DNA from: VXNE01 sp965200505
Lineage (GTDB): Bacteria > Pseudomonadota > Gammaproteobacteria > Pseudomonadales > Azotimanducaceae
Direction: 5' to 3'
DNA: 64,000 nt
NCBI GenBank assembly: GCA_965200505.1
Contig: OZ241343.1
Coordinates: forward strand, 62,001-126,000
The translations under genes and the position numbers were made by a program. Below, in pieces: positions 7,025 through 16,625 of this stretch (the first letter of the stretch is position 1; every line of letters starts with the position of its first letter). The notes below the pieces were generated by a model. That model saw nothing but the letters and a program-made list of their open reading frames with translations, was not told the DNA's origin and made no database searches.

Positions 7025-9451
7025 CTAGCGGTCTCCCCCGGCCGATGCGCCAGCCCGCGCCGGGGCATCGCCCATCGGTTCCTCGGCCATCCCCGCCACC
7101 AACAACGCCACCGCTTGGCGGAACTCATCGTCCAGCACCTGCCGAGCCGCTCGTGTCACCAAGCGCACCACTGGCTCGGCGTGCAACAAGCCATCGGCGC
7201 CGCGCCGCACGGCGCCGCGCTCCAGCAACGCATCGACGAAGCGATGGAACAGCTCCGCATCGAAGAACTCCGGCGCGTCGATGCCGTAGATGCGCGACAT
7301 CCGCCGCGCCACCGCGCCACACCTCGCTTCCAGGGCCGGCTGCGTCAGCGGCGACCCCAGCGTCAGCGCACTGGCCACGATGTGGAAGCGTTCGATGGTC
7401 TCGCGCAGCGTGTTGGCCAACAGCTTCAAGCGCAGCCGCTCGGGCGCCTCCGGCGGCGGCGCGGCATACAAGCCCTCGGCGTCGCGCCGCACCAAGCCGA
7501 GCGCCACCAAGGCGGAGAGCCAGCCCGTCGCCGTCTCGGCGTTGGCTTCCGGCAGGAAGAACTCGCCCCGCACATAGGGGAAGATGGCCTCGAAGAACCG
7601 CGCCAAGTCCTCCCGCGTGGCGCGGCGGCGGCGATTGATGAGCAGCGACGCCACCAAGGCCGGGGCGGCGAATACATGCAAGACGTTGTTGCGGTACCAC
7701 GTCATCTGCACAGCCGCGGCGACGCTGTGGCTCAACACATCCCCAAAAGCCTGGCGTTCGCGGTGCAAGAGCCCCAGCCGCTCCACTGCCGCCACCACTT
7801 CCGCCGCCGGCGCCGACGTCACGCCCTGCGCCGCGCCGCCCGCCTGCAAGAGCTCGCGCAAGCAATCGATCTGCTCATGCAACAGCGGCTCATCAATGGC
7901 TTGGCGCGGCATCGAGAGCGTACACAGCGCCACCAAGTTCACCGGGTTGACGGACGCCGCGGCGTTGATCCGCACCAGCGTCTCCAAACCGAGTAGCCGG
8001 GCCGCGCCACCTTCCCCATGTGCCTCAGTGAACGCATCGAGTTCAATGGGTTCACCGAAGTTGAGCGCCACCTTGCCGAAGGACTGGCGTACCAAGCGCA
8101 AACTGCGCAACACGCCACGGGCGGATTCGGGCGCCTTGGCGGCGCCGCGCAACTCGTTGAGGTAAGTGCCCGCCTCGATGAGCTTCTCGTAGCCGATGTA
8201 CACCGGCACCAGCGCCAAGGGTCGCGGCACACCGCGGCGAACGCAGCTCAAAGTCATCTTGATGAGGCCCGTGCGCGGGCGCAGCAGCCGCCCAGTGCGC
8301 GACCGGCCGCCCTCGATGAAGTACTCCACGGAGTGGCCGCGGCGCAGCACACGGTAGAAATACTCGCCGAACACGGCGGTGTAGAGGCGGTCGTCCAAGA
8401 AGTGCCGGCGCATGAAGAAGGCGCCGCCGCGCCGGAGCAGCGGCCCGGCCAGCGTCATGTTCATGTTCTCCCCGGCGGCGATGTGGGGAATCATCAAGCC
8501 GCGGTGGAACAACACATAGGAAAGCAGCAGATAGTCGATGTGCGAACGGTGGCTCGGCGCGTAAACGACGGTGTGCGTGTCCGCCACCGCCGCCACCGGT
8601 TCGAAGCCGCTCACCTCCACGCCGTCGTAGAGGCGGTGCCACAACCAGGTGAGCACGCGGTTCAAAAGGCGGATGGCGGGATAGGACATGTCCGACGCGA
8701 TGCCGTTGGCGTAACGACGCGCCAGTTTCAGCGCCTCGTCGCGCTCCGCCTCCGGCTCGGCGGCGATGGCGTCCCGCACCGCCCGGCTTGCCAAGATGTC
8801 CTCCACCAAGGTGCGCCGATGCGACAGGTCCGGCCCCAGCGCGGCCGTGCGTTGATTGCGGAACTTCACCCGCAACAGGCGCGCGGTGCGGCGCGTCATG
8901 CGGCCCTTGTCCATGTTCGGGTCGATGACGCTGCGCCACGGCAGCGGCGCGCCGAACTGCACCAAGATGTCCGTGCGGTTCAAGAACAGGCTCAAGAAGC
9001 GCCGGAAGCGGGAGGTGGCCGCCCAATGCTCGGAGAAGAGCGCCCGCGCGAAGGAGCGCTCCTTGCTCGCGGCGCGGCCCCAGAAGACGGCAACGGGCAC
9101 CAAGGTCGCCACCCGCTCCGGGCCTTCTAGCAGCCAATCCTCGAGGCGCAGCCAACGCGCCGAGTATTCGCGCATGGTGTGCCTACGCCATGCGCCGGCG
9201 CCGCGGTTGAGGAAGAAGAAGCACCGCGCCTCGTCCAAGCCCTCGGCCGGCAACGGCAGCGTGGGCCGCGGCAGGCCGTGTCGCGGCGCCACCAAGTCCA
9301 AGATGATGAGGTCCGTGAGGGAGCGGTGGTGCAGCACATAGACCACGTTCTCGCCCAAGGTGTCCTCCGCCCCCACCGCCTTGGGCCGCGTGAGCCACCG
9401 CGTCACCGTGCGGGCGACGGCGAAGTTGAAGCGCTTGAGGCCGGCCTTCAC
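7025..9451 (-). CDS. plsB: Glycerol-3-phosphate 1-O-acyltransferase PlsB
   Basis: An 808-residue protein, almost the length of the E. coli enzyme. It catalyses the first step of phospholipid synthesis at the inner membrane, acylating glycerol-3-phosphate from acyl-CoA or acyl-ACP. Diagnostic blocks are SHRSHIDYLLL (catalytic H301-x4-D306), GAFFMRR (343-349) and FIEGGRSRTG (378-387), with a later PVYIGYEK block. An N-terminal HHRSLTDLIILD segment is also typical of PlsB. The start is GTG at 9451, only 15 bp after the gspD stop, so it probably reads out of the gsp/dap transcript. Confidence 0.95.
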   Translation of the reverse strand: MKAGLKRFNFAVARTVTRWLTRPKAVGAEDTLGENVVYVLHHRSLTDLIILDLVAPRHGLPRPTLPLPAEGLDEARCFFFLNRGAGAWRRHTMREYSARWLRLEDWLLEGPERVATLVPVAVFWGRAASKERSFARALFSEHWAATSRFRRFLSLFLNRTDILVQFGAPLPWRSVIDPNMDKGRMTRRTARLLRVKFRNQRTAALGPDLSHRRTLVEDILASRAVRDAIAAEPEAERDEALKLARRYANGIASDMSYPAIRLLNRVLTWLWHRLYDGVEVSGFEPVAAVADTHTVVYAPSHRSHIDYLLLSYVLFHRGLMIPHIAAGENMNMTLAGPLLRRGGAFFMRRHFLDDRLYTAVFGEYFYRVLRRGHSVEYFIEGGRSRTGRLLRPRTGLIKMTLSCVRRGVPRPLALVPVYIGYEKLIEAGTYLNELRGAAKAPESARGVLRSLRLVRQSFGKVALNFGEPIELDAFTEAHGEGGAARLLGLETLVRINAAASVNPVNLVALCTLSMPRQAIDEPLLHEQIDCLRELLQAGGAAQGVTSAPAAEVVAAVERLGLLHRERQAFGDVLSHSVAAAVQMTWYRNNVLHVFAAPALVASLLINRRRRATREDLARFFEAIFPYVRGEFFLPEANAETATGWLSALVALGLVRRDAEGLYAAPPPEAPERLRLKLLANTLRETIERFHIVASALTLGSPLTQPALEARCGAVARRMSRIYGIDAPEFFDAELFHRFVDALLERGAVRRGADGLLHAEPVVRLVTRAARQVLDDEFRQAVALLVAGMAEEPMGDAPARAGASAGGDR

Positions 9452-9466
9452 ACCGCTCAGCTAGGG

Positions 9467-11449
9467 TCAGCCGTCCGCGCGGCCACCATAGAGGCCATCC
9501 GGCGCCGCTGGCGGCTCGGCCTCGGGGCGCACGTCCAACTGCACCTCGTAGATGCGGTTGTAGAGGCGCTCGGTCGTCACTTCCACATCATCCTTGGAGT
9601 TCAGCACCGTGGGACGCAGGAAGATGAGGAGATTGCGCTTGTCCCGCGTGTCGCGGCGGCTGCGGAAGAGGCGCCCGATGCCGGGGATGTCGCCAAGCAG
9701 GGGCACCTTCTTGTTGGTCGCCCGGATGTCGTCTTGGATCAGGCCGCCGAGGGCGATGGTCTGCTGATCGTCCGCGAGCACGGTGGTTTGGATTTCCCGC
9801 TTCTGCGTGATGAGGTCCGCGGCGTTCACGGTGGCGCCGCTGCCGATGCCAGACTCCGCCAAGTTCTCAACGGTGAGGTGGATCTCCAGCCGCACCGCCG
9901 AACCGTCATGGACGTGGGGCGTGACGGTGAGCGTGATGCCGATGTCCTGCCGCTCCACCGTGTTGAACGGATTGCTGGCGCCATCGGTGGTGGTGGTGAA
10001 GGAGCCGGAGCGGAACGGCACGTTCTGGCCCACCAAGTTCTTCGCCTCGTGATTGTCGAGGGTGAGCACGCTCGGCGCCGAAAGCAGATCCGCCGCCACG
10101 TTGGTGGCCAGCGCGTTCAGCACCGCGCCGAAGGAAATGCCGTCGCGGTCCAGCTTGGCCACGGCCACGGTCGGCACACTCGCCGCATTGGCGAGCCCGA
10201 CGGGGTCGATGGCGCCGCTTTCCGCCTCGGCGCCGGCCAGCAACTGGCGGATGATGCCGTTCAACGTGGTGTTGAAGGTGGGCGCGGCCGAGCCACTGGC
10301 ATCCACGCCGGCCATCTCGAGGCCCAGCGAGAGGAGATCCCGCACGGAGACCTCCGCGATGGCGGCCTCGATGAGCACCTGTGTGCGGCGCACGTCCAGC
10401 ATGCCCACGATGTCGAGGATCTCGCTCATGGTGCCCGGATCGGCGCGCACGACGATGGCGTTCAAGGATTCGTCGGCGCGGATGGTGACGCCCGGCAGAC
10501 CGCCGCCGCCCTCCACTTGTTGCTCGACGAAGAGGCCATTCAGGATTTCCACCACTTCGGTGGCTTGGGCGTGGGACAGCCGGATGACTTGCGCCGCCTC
10601 CGCCGCGGTGGCCTCGACGTCGAGCTTGTCCACCAAGTCCAAAATCACCGCGACCGGGCGTGGTTGGCCGCGCATGATGAGGCTGTTGTTGCGTTCGTTG
10701 GCGATGAGCTGAATCGCCTGCGGGCCGGCCGCCGCCTGGCCGATCTGATCCGGCGCCACCTTGGTGAGGATTTCCACCACGTTGCCGACCCAAGCGTGGC
10801 GCAGCGGGCGCATCACGAACTCGGCGTCGTTGGCCACGTCGATCTGCGCGATGATGCGCATGAGGCGGTCGATGTTGTCCGCATGGTCGCTCACGATGAC
10901 GACGTTGGGGTTCGCCACCGCCGCGATGTGGCCGTATTGCGGGATCATCGGCCGGAGGATCTTCACCAATTCCGCCGAGTTCACGTTCTGCGCGGCGATC
11001 ACTTGCGTGACCACCTCCAATGGCGCCGTGGAGGCGGTGTCCGCCTCGGCGCCGCCGGTCTGCTTCACCACCGTGGGGTTCTGCACCACATGCACCACGT
11101 CCCCGGCGTGGAACACGCCGAAGCCATGCACGCGCAGCACGGAGAGCAGCAACTGATAAACGCCATCCTGATCCAGCCGCGCGTTGGAGACGATGGTGAC
11201 GGGGCCCTTGACGCGCGGGTCCACGATGAACGTCTGGCCCGTGATTTCGGACACTTGGGCGATGAACTGGCGAATGTCCTGATCGCGGGCATTCACCTCC
11301 CACGTCTGGCCATTGACCGAGCGCATCACCTCTTCCTGCGCCAGCGCCGGCGAGCCGACCGCGAGGATGCCGACGTAGAAGGCGCCGACGGCCGCCGCCA
11401 CGGCACAGCGGCACCCAAGCTGGGCGAATTGCGTGTGCCGAACGGCCAT
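9467..11449 (-). CDS. gspD: Type II secretion system secretin GspD
   Basis: A 660-residue outer-membrane secretin. A signal peptide (hydrophobic stretch, then SPALAQEE) is followed by an N0 domain (VNARDQDIRQFIAQV), repeated N1-N3 modules with VRALPNA-like KDSLNAIVVRADP elements, and the C-terminal secretin domain. That domain has EAAIAEVSV, LITQKREIQTTVLADDQQ and VPLLGDIPGIGRLFR. It forms the multimeric gate through which folded exoproteins leave the periplasm. The ATG at 11449 overlaps the gspC stop by one base (TGATG), giving coupling to its partner. gspE-gspM are not in this window and must lie elsewhere if the machine is complete. Confidence 0.95.
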   Translation of the reverse strand: MAVRHTQFAQLGCRCAVAAAVGAFYVGILAVGSPALAQEEVMRSVNGQTWEVNARDQDIRQFIAQVSEITGQTFIVDPRVKGPVTIVSNARLDQDGVYQLLLSVLRVHGFGVFHAGDVVHVVQNPTVVKQTGGAEADTASTAPLEVVTQVIAAQNVNSAELVKILRPMIPQYGHIAAVANPNVVIVSDHADNIDRLMRIIAQIDVANDAEFVMRPLRHAWVGNVVEILTKVAPDQIGQAAAGPQAIQLIANERNNSLIMRGQPRPVAVILDLVDKLDVEATAAEAAQVIRLSHAQATEVVEILNGLFVEQQVEGGGGLPGVTIRADESLNAIVVRADPGTMSEILDIVGMLDVRRTQVLIEAAIAEVSVRDLLSLGLEMAGVDASGSAAPTFNTTLNGIIRQLLAGAEAESGAIDPVGLANAASVPTVAVAKLDRDGISFGAVLNALATNVAADLLSAPSVLTLDNHEAKNLVGQNVPFRSGSFTTTTDGASNPFNTVERQDIGITLTVTPHVHDGSAVRLEIHLTVENLAESGIGSGATVNAADLITQKREIQTTVLADDQQTIALGGLIQDDIRATNKKVPLLGDIPGIGRLFRSRRDTRDKRNLLIFLRPTVLNSKDDVEVTTERLYNRIYEVQLDVRPEAEPPAAPDGLYGGRADG

Positions 11450-12369
11450 CAAGGCAGCGCCGCGCGGACGTAGAAGCGCCGTTCGCCACGCTGGATCTCC
11501 AGCCGAACGGCGCCGGCGGCCATGGCCTCGTCAAGCCGCATCCGGTCTCGATCCAAGTTCCCCACCGGACGCCCGTTCACGGACAGGATGACGTCGCCGG
11601 ACTGCAGGCCAGTGTGGGCCAGCTGCGGCGCATCGGCCAGCGCCCCGACGCGATAGCCCTGCGCATCGGTCTCCGAGACGGCCGTGACGCCGAGCGCGTC
11701 CAAGGCGGCCTCGGGATCCGCGGCGAGCTGGTCGCGGTAGGCATGCACCACCTGCCGCCCATCCACTCGGGACGGGGCGCTCGACCGCGCCGGCAGCGGC
11801 GCCACGGACGGCACTCGCGGCATCTCGGCGGGCACGCCGCCGGTGGCCTCGAACGCGGCCTGCACGCTGGGCGATTCCTCATCGAAGCGCAGCCGTTCGC
11901 GGATGCCGTCGCGGCTGATGACCACTTGGCCGTGATGGATGGCCACCAACCGCGCGTTGCCGGGAATGGCGTCGCCGATCCGGTACGCCTCCTGGCCGCG
12001 CCCACCCGCGGCGATGACCGCGAGCGACTGCTTAGGATCCTCCGCTTGATACACCGCGGCGAGTTCCAAGTTCAGGCGCGTGTCCGGCGTGTCATCCAGC
12101 TCGGCTTCGTCGGCGCGCCGCACGGCGGTGGACGGATCGCCAAAGAGGTTCGCCTTGGCGATTGCCTCCACGTCAAAGGCCGTTTGCCGCGGCGCCGCGG
12201 CTTCGGGCAGCGCCGCGATGGCGCGCACCTCGGGGCCGACGGCGAAGAACCACACCGACCGCGCCACGGTCGCGCCGATGGCCACGACGATGCCCACCAT
12301 CGCAAGCAGGCGCAACGTCGCGACGAATCTCTCGGACAACGTGAACAAAGCCGTTTGGCCAGAGCGCAA
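11449..12369 (-). CDS. gspC: Type II secretion system protein GspC (PDZ type)
   Basis: About 306 residues: a single N-terminal membrane helix (LLAMVGIVVAIGATVARSVW), a homology-region domain with an ANLFG motif, and a C-terminal PDZ domain (GLQSGDVILSVNGRPV). GspC links the inner-membrane platform to the GspD secretin and helps recruit substrate. The start is uncertain. TTG at 12369 places a short cytosolic tail before the helix, whereas the longest frame reaches upstream without homology-like sequence. gspC is directly before gspD and after gspN. Confidence 0.85.
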   Translation of the reverse strand: MRSGQTALFTLSERFVATLRLLAMVGIVVAIGATVARSVWFFAVGPEVRAIAALPEAAAPRQTAFDVEAIAKANLFGDPSTAVRRADEAELDDTPDTRLNLELAAVYQAEDPKQSLAVIAAGGRGQEAYRIGDAIPGNARLVAIHHGQVVISRDGIRERLRFDEESPSVQAAFEATGGVPAEMPRVPSVAPLPARSSAPSRVDGRQVVHAYRDQLAADPEAALDALGVTAVSETDAQGYRVGALADAPQLAHTGLQSGDVILSVNGRPVGNLDRDRMRLDEAMAAGAVRLEIQRGERRFYVRAALP

Positions 12370-12425
12370 GTGGGCCGATTTTAGCCGACAAGCGCCCACA
12401 GGTTCGTGACAGGCGCTTGGCGCGA

Positions 12426-13151
12426 CTACAAGATCCGCTCGCTCACCTCCAACACGACGGCCTCGGGGGTTGCGGTGCCCGGCCACGGCAACCCCGCCAA
12501 CTCGGTGAAACGCCGGGTGATGCCGATGTGTGCCCAACCCTCGGCGTCCAGGCGCGACACGATGAGCGGCGTCGGGTCAGCGGTCGCCTTGACGACGAGA
12601 TGCCACTCGCCATCCGCCAACTCGAGCGTGGCGCCCATCGGCGGCAGCGTGGCCGAGTGGCCGAGCCCCGCCAGCCGATAACGCACCAGCCCGCCCTGCC
12701 ATTCGAGCTGGCCGGCGCCACGCAACGGTCGCAGGTTGTGGTCGAACGACAGATCCAGGCGCTCGATGGCGATGGCGCCGCTCAGATGGATGCGATACGG
12801 CCAGAGCGCCCGGGCAAGGGCCGCTTCCTCCACCCCACCGGCGGCGGTGACCAACACGTCGGCCAAGCCCGCGCGCGCGGCGCCGGCAAGGGCCAAGGTC
12901 GGCCCAGCGAGACGCCAGCGCAGGCCCAACGCGCCAGCCGCGAGCGCGGTGGCGTCGAATTGCCAAGCCAAGCGACCTAGATCGTGCTCGTCGTAGGCCA
13001 GCCGCGCCGTGCCGTCCAAGATGCGGCCCTGGACTTCCCAAAGCCGCGCCGGCGCCGGCGCCACGTTCGCCACCAACGCCGCCGGCGCAAAGTAGAGGGC
13101 AGCCGTGGCGAAGGCCGTGAGGCCCGCCAACGCGATCAGCACACCTCGCAT
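12426..13151 (-). CDS. gspN: Type II secretion system protein GspN
   Basis: A 241-residue protein with one N-terminal transmembrane helix (GVLIALAGLTAFATAALYF) and a beta-rich periplasmic part ending in the GspN-like LVVKATADPTPLIVSRLDAEG region. GspN is an accessory component of some type II systems, usually at the end of the operon; its exact job is unclear. The ATG at 13151 was chosen because the upstream part of the frame lies inside dapE and is Arg-rich shadow. The stop of dapE is 4 bp upstream, and 56 bp separate gspN from gspC. Confidence 0.8.
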   Translation of the reverse strand: MRGVLIALAGLTAFATAALYFAPAALVANVAPAPARLWEVQGRILDGTARLAYDEHDLGRLAWQFDATALAAGALGLRWRLAGPTLALAGAARAGLADVLVTAAGGVEEAALARALWPYRIHLSGAIAIERLDLSFDHNLRPLRGAGQLEWQGGLVRYRLAGLGHSATLPPMGATLELADGEWHLVVKATADPTPLIVSRLDAEGWAHIGITRRFTELAGLPWPGTATPEAVVLEVSERIL

Positions 13152-13155
13152 CGGA

Positions 13156-14319
13156 TCACGCCGGCAACGGCAGCAGGCGGCGCAGGATGCCCTCGTAGAT
13201 GTGGGTGAGCGGCGCCAAGTCCGCCACCGCGACACATTCGTCGATCTTGTGGATGGAGGCGTTGACCGGCCCCACTTCCACCACTTCGGCGCCGCTCGGC
13301 GCGATGAAGCGGCCATCGGATGTGCCACCGCCGGTGGATTGCTCCGGCGCGCGGCCGACGACTTCCCGCACCGCCGCCGTCACGGCGTCTGTGAGGCGGC
13401 CGGGCTGGGTGAGAAACGGCAAGCCCGACACGCTCCATGTGAGCTCGCAGCGCGCGTCCACCCCTTCGGCGAGGGCGCTTGCCACTTGCGCCTTGAGGCC
13501 GGCCACGGTTTGTTCGGTGTTGAAGCGGAAGTTGAATTGCACCGTCATCGTGTTCGGTATGACGTTGTGGGCACCGGTGCCGGCGGCGACGTTGGAAATC
13601 TGAAAGCCCGTGGGCGGGAAAAAGTCGTTGCCGGCATCCCAGCGCCGGCGCGCGAGGGCATCGAGCACACCCAGCGCGGCATGGACGGGGTTCAACGCCT
13701 GATCCGGATAGGCGACGTGCCCCTGCACCCCTTGCACGCTGAGCGCGCCGTTCAAGGAGCCGCGCCGGCCGACGCGCACCACGTCCCCCAAGCGCTCCGT
13801 GGAAGACGGCTCGCCCACCACGCAGAAGTCGATGCGTTCGCCGCGCCGTTCCAGTTCCACCATCACCCGCGCCGTGCCGTCCACCGCCGCCCCTTCTTCG
13901 TCACTGGTGATGAGGAAGGCGAGCGAGCCGCCGTGGTTGGGATGCTTCGCCACGAACCGCCGCACGGCCACCAGCATGGCGGCCAAGCTCGACTTCATGT
14001 CCGCGGCGCCACGCCCAAACAGGGCGCCGCCGCGAACCGCCGGCTCGAAGGGCGGCGAAGACCATGCCTCGACCGGCCCGGTGGGCACGACGTCCGTGTG
14101 CCCGGCGAACACGACGAGCGGCGCCGCCGTGCCACGCCGCGCCCAAAGGTTGGACACGTCGCCAAACGGCATGGGCTCGGCCACGAAGCCGAGGGGCGCC
14201 AAGGCTTCCGCGATGAGCGCTTGGCAACCGGCGTCTTGGGGCGTGACCGACGGGCGGCGCACCAACGCCTCTGTGAGGCGCAACACCTCTTCGGTGAGCG
14301 GCGCGTCAGTTGTGGACAT
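13156..14319 (-). CDS. dapE: Succinyl-diaminopimelate desuccinylase DapE
   Basis: A 387-residue M20 metallopeptidase that hydrolyses N-succinyl-LL-diaminopimelate to LL-DAP and succinate. Visible motifs include FAGHTDVVPTG (zinc-binding His and Asp), GRGAADMKSSLAAM (bridging Asp), TSDEEGAAVDG (catalytic Glu-Glu), VGRRGSLNG and STGGGTSDGRFIAP. The ATG at 14319 lies inside the end of dapD (14-bp overlap), so translation is likely coupled. Together with dapD and dapC it gives three consecutive steps of the succinylase branch; dapB is far away at 43293. Confidence 0.95.
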   Translation of the reverse strand: MSTTDAPLTEEVLRLTEALVRRPSVTPQDAGCQALIAEALAPLGFVAEPMPFGDVSNLWARRGTAAPLVVFAGHTDVVPTGPVEAWSSPPFEPAVRGGALFGRGAADMKSSLAAMLVAVRRFVAKHPNHGGSLAFLITSDEEGAAVDGTARVMVELERRGERIDFCVVGEPSSTERLGDVVRVGRRGSLNGALSVQGVQGHVAYPDQALNPVHAALGVLDALARRRWDAGNDFFPPTGFQISNVAAGTGAHNVIPNTMTVQFNFRFNTEQTVAGLKAQVASALAEGVDARCELTWSVSGLPFLTQPGRLTDAVTAAVREVVGRAPEQSTGGGTSDGRFIAPSGAEVVEVGPVNASIHKIDECVAVADLAPLTHIYEGILRRLLPLPA

Positions 14320-15340
14320 GCAGTTTGGGATTGAGCGCGATGGCGGCGCGATTCGTGCGGCACTGCAGCGCACCGGTGACGCTGTGGCGGATGAACAGCA
14401 TGTCGCTTTGCCCGGCCAGCTCGCGCGCCTTGACGGTGCGCACCACGGCGCCGGATTCGTCCAGCACCTCGACGAGGGCGCCGGCCGTGACGTACAGCCC
14501 GGCTTCGACGGTGCAACGGTCGCCCAAGGGAATGCCGCAGCCAGCGTTGGCGCCGATCAGGCAGTGCTCGCCGATGGAGATGACGATCTGCCCGCCGCCG
14601 GAGAGCGTGCCCATGGTGCTCGCGCTGCCGCCGAGATCGGTGTTAGCGCCCAGCGTGACGCCCTGCGAGACGCGGCCTTCCACCATGTTCGGGCCCAAGG
14701 CGCCGGCGTTGAAGTTGAGGAAGCCCTCTTGCATCACCGTGGTGCCTTCGCCCAAGTAGGCGCCGAGGCGCACCCGGCTCGCGTCCGCGATGCGCACGCC
14801 GCTCGGCACGACGTAATCCGTCATGCGCGGGAACTTGTCCACGCCATGCACCGTGAGCGCCTGCCCACTCGCGCGCGCCGCCGCCATGCGCCGCGGCAAC
14901 GCCGCCGGCTCGATGGGGCCGGCGCTGGTCCAGGCCAGCGTCGGCAAGTGCTCGAAGAGGCCATCCAGATTCAGGGTGTTGGGGAGCGCCAGCCGGTGCG
15001 AGAGCAGGTGCAGCTTCAGATAGGCTTCCGCGGTGGAACCGATCGGCACATCGGCACCCAACGCGACGGCGACGAGCGGGCAATCCAGTTCGGCCAACAG
15101 CTGGTGCGCCGCGGCCGCCGCGCTGCCCGCCCCGGCAAGGCGCTCGGCGATGGTCGCCGCCGCGTCGCCACGCGCCGAAGTCACCCGCGCCCCGGCGGGG
15201 AACTCGCCAACCACCCCGGCGACGGCCTCGCAAAGGGCACCATCGAGGGGTTTGAGGGGTGCCGGAAACCAAACGTCCAAGGGCTCGCCGGCGGCGTTCC
15301 GGTTGGCCAGCCCCAAGCCGAATGCAAAGCCTTCGCTCAT
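14306..15340 (-). CDS. dapD: Tetrahydrodipicolinate N-succinyltransferase DapD (long type)
   Basis: A 344-residue enzyme that succinylates tetrahydrodipicolinate using succinyl-CoA. The C-terminal half shows the left-handed beta-helix repeats of hexapeptide transferases (around VRLGAYLGEGTTVMQEG, LGANTDLGGSASTMG, CLIGANAGCGIPLGDRC). It is about 70 residues longer than E. coli DapD and resembles the longer form found in Pseudomonas and actinobacteria. The ATG at 15340 is followed by a MSEGFAFGLGLA opening typical of that type. It sits between dapC and dapE. Confidence 0.95.
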   Translation of the reverse strand: MSEGFAFGLGLANRNAAGEPLDVWFPAPLKPLDGALCEAVAGVVGEFPAGARVTSARGDAAATIAERLAGAGSAAAAAHQLLAELDCPLVAVALGADVPIGSTAEAYLKLHLLSHRLALPNTLNLDGLFEHLPTLAWTSAGPIEPAALPRRMAAARASGQALTVHGVDKFPRMTDYVVPSGVRIADASRVRLGAYLGEGTTVMQEGFLNFNAGALGPNMVEGRVSQGVTLGANTDLGGSASTMGTLSGGGQIVISIGEHCLIGANAGCGIPLGDRCTVEAGLYVTAGALVEVLDESGAVVRTVKARELAGQSDMLFIRHSVTGALQCRTNRAAIALNPKLHVHN

Positions 15341-15425
15341 CCCTTTCTCCGCGCCATCATGCGCCTAAGCTACACCATCGCGGCAGCTGTTCGGCAAGCC
15401 GCGGCGCCCGTCTCGGCAAGGCCGC

Positions 15426-16625
15426 CTAACCGTTGGCCTTCACGAACGCCCAGATGCGCTCGGCCGCCGCCACACATTCGGCCACCTCGCCCACCAAGGC
15501 GATGCGCGCCCGGCCGGCGCCCGGGTTCGCAGCACCTTCCCCGCGGCCGAGATAGCGCCCGGGCATCACCGTGACGTGTTGCTCGGCGTAAAGGCCGCGG
15601 GCGAACGCCTCGTCGTCGTCCCAGACGCGGGGCCACAAGTAGAAGGCGGCGGGCGGGCGCGACACCGCCAAGACGTCACCCAAGATCGGCAGCACGGCAT
15701 CGAACTTCGCCCGATAGCTGGCGCGGTTCTGCACGACGTGGGCTTCGTCGCCCCAAGCCAGCGCGCTCGCCGCTTGGACGTGCGCCGGCATCGCGCAGCC
15801 GTGGTAGGTGCGATAGAGGAAGTAGCGCTCCAAGAGCTCGGCGTTGCCGGCCACGAAGCCGGAGCGCAGGCCCGGCAGGTTGGAGCGCTTCGACAAGCTG
15901 TGGAACACGACGCAGCGCTCGAAATCCGTGGCGCCCAGCGCCGTCGCCGCCGCCAACAGGCCCGCCGGGGGCGCCGCCTCATCATGGTAAATCTCCGAGT
16001 AGCACTCGTCCGCGGCAATGACGAAGTCGAACCGATGCGCGCGTTCGATGAGGCGCGTGAGCTCGGCTTGTGACAGCACGGCGCCGGTGGGGTTGCCGGG
16101 CGAGCACAGGTAGCAGAGCTCGGTGGCGCGCCATGTGGCCGCATCGATGGCATCGAAATCCGGCCGCCAGCCCGACTCGGCGCGGCACGGCACATGGCAG
16201 GGCGTGGCGCCACGCAGCAGCGCCGCGCCTTCGTAGATCTGATAGAACGGGTTCGGCATCGCCACGCGGCTGCCGGGCGCACCGGACAACACCGCTTGGC
16301 CGAACGAGAACAGCGCCTCGCGGGTGCCGTTCACCGGCAGCACCTGGGTCTCGGCGTCCACCCGCGCACCGAACCGCCGTTCCAGCCAACGGGCGATCGC
16401 TTCGCGCAACGCGGCGCCGCCGCGGGTTGCCGGATAGCTCGCCAAGGCGTCCGCCAAGGCCGGCTTGGCCCGCAACGCCTCCAGCACGAACGCCGGCGGC
16501 GCATGGCGCGGCTCGCCGATCTGCAACGGCAGATGCGCGAGGCCGGGCGGCGGCCGCACCCCCGCCTTGAGGGCGTTCAGCCGCTCGAACGGATACGGGG
16601 CGAGCCGCTCAAGCTGCGGATTCAT
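15426..16625 (-). CDS. dapC: Succinyldiaminopimelate transaminase DapC
   Basis: A 399-residue fold-type I PLP aminotransferase that makes N-succinyl-LL-diaminopimelate with glutamate as donor. It opens with MNPQLERLAPYPFERL as in DapC proteins and has SPGNPTGAVLS, AADECYSEIYHD and the PLP-lysine region HSLSKRSNLPGLRSGF. The ATG at 16625 lies 17 bp inside the end of glnD. The 85-bp gap to dapD contains no obvious terminator. Its place beside dapD and dapE supports DapC over a general aspartate aminotransferase. Confidence 0.92.
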   Translation of the reverse strand: MNPQLERLAPYPFERLNALKAGVRPPPGLAHLPLQIGEPRHAPPAFVLEALRAKPALADALASYPATRGGAALREAIARWLERRFGARVDAETQVLPVNGTREALFSFGQAVLSGAPGSRVAMPNPFYQIYEGAALLRGATPCHVPCRAESGWRPDFDAIDAATWRATELCYLCSPGNPTGAVLSQAELTRLIERAHRFDFVIAADECYSEIYHDEAAPPAGLLAAATALGATDFERCVVFHSLSKRSNLPGLRSGFVAGNAELLERYFLYRTYHGCAMPAHVQAASALAWGDEAHVVQNRASYRAKFDAVLPILGDVLAVSRPPAAFYLWPRVWDDDEAFARGLYAEQHVTVMPGRYLGRGEGAANPGAGRARIALVGEVAECVAAAERIWAFVKANG

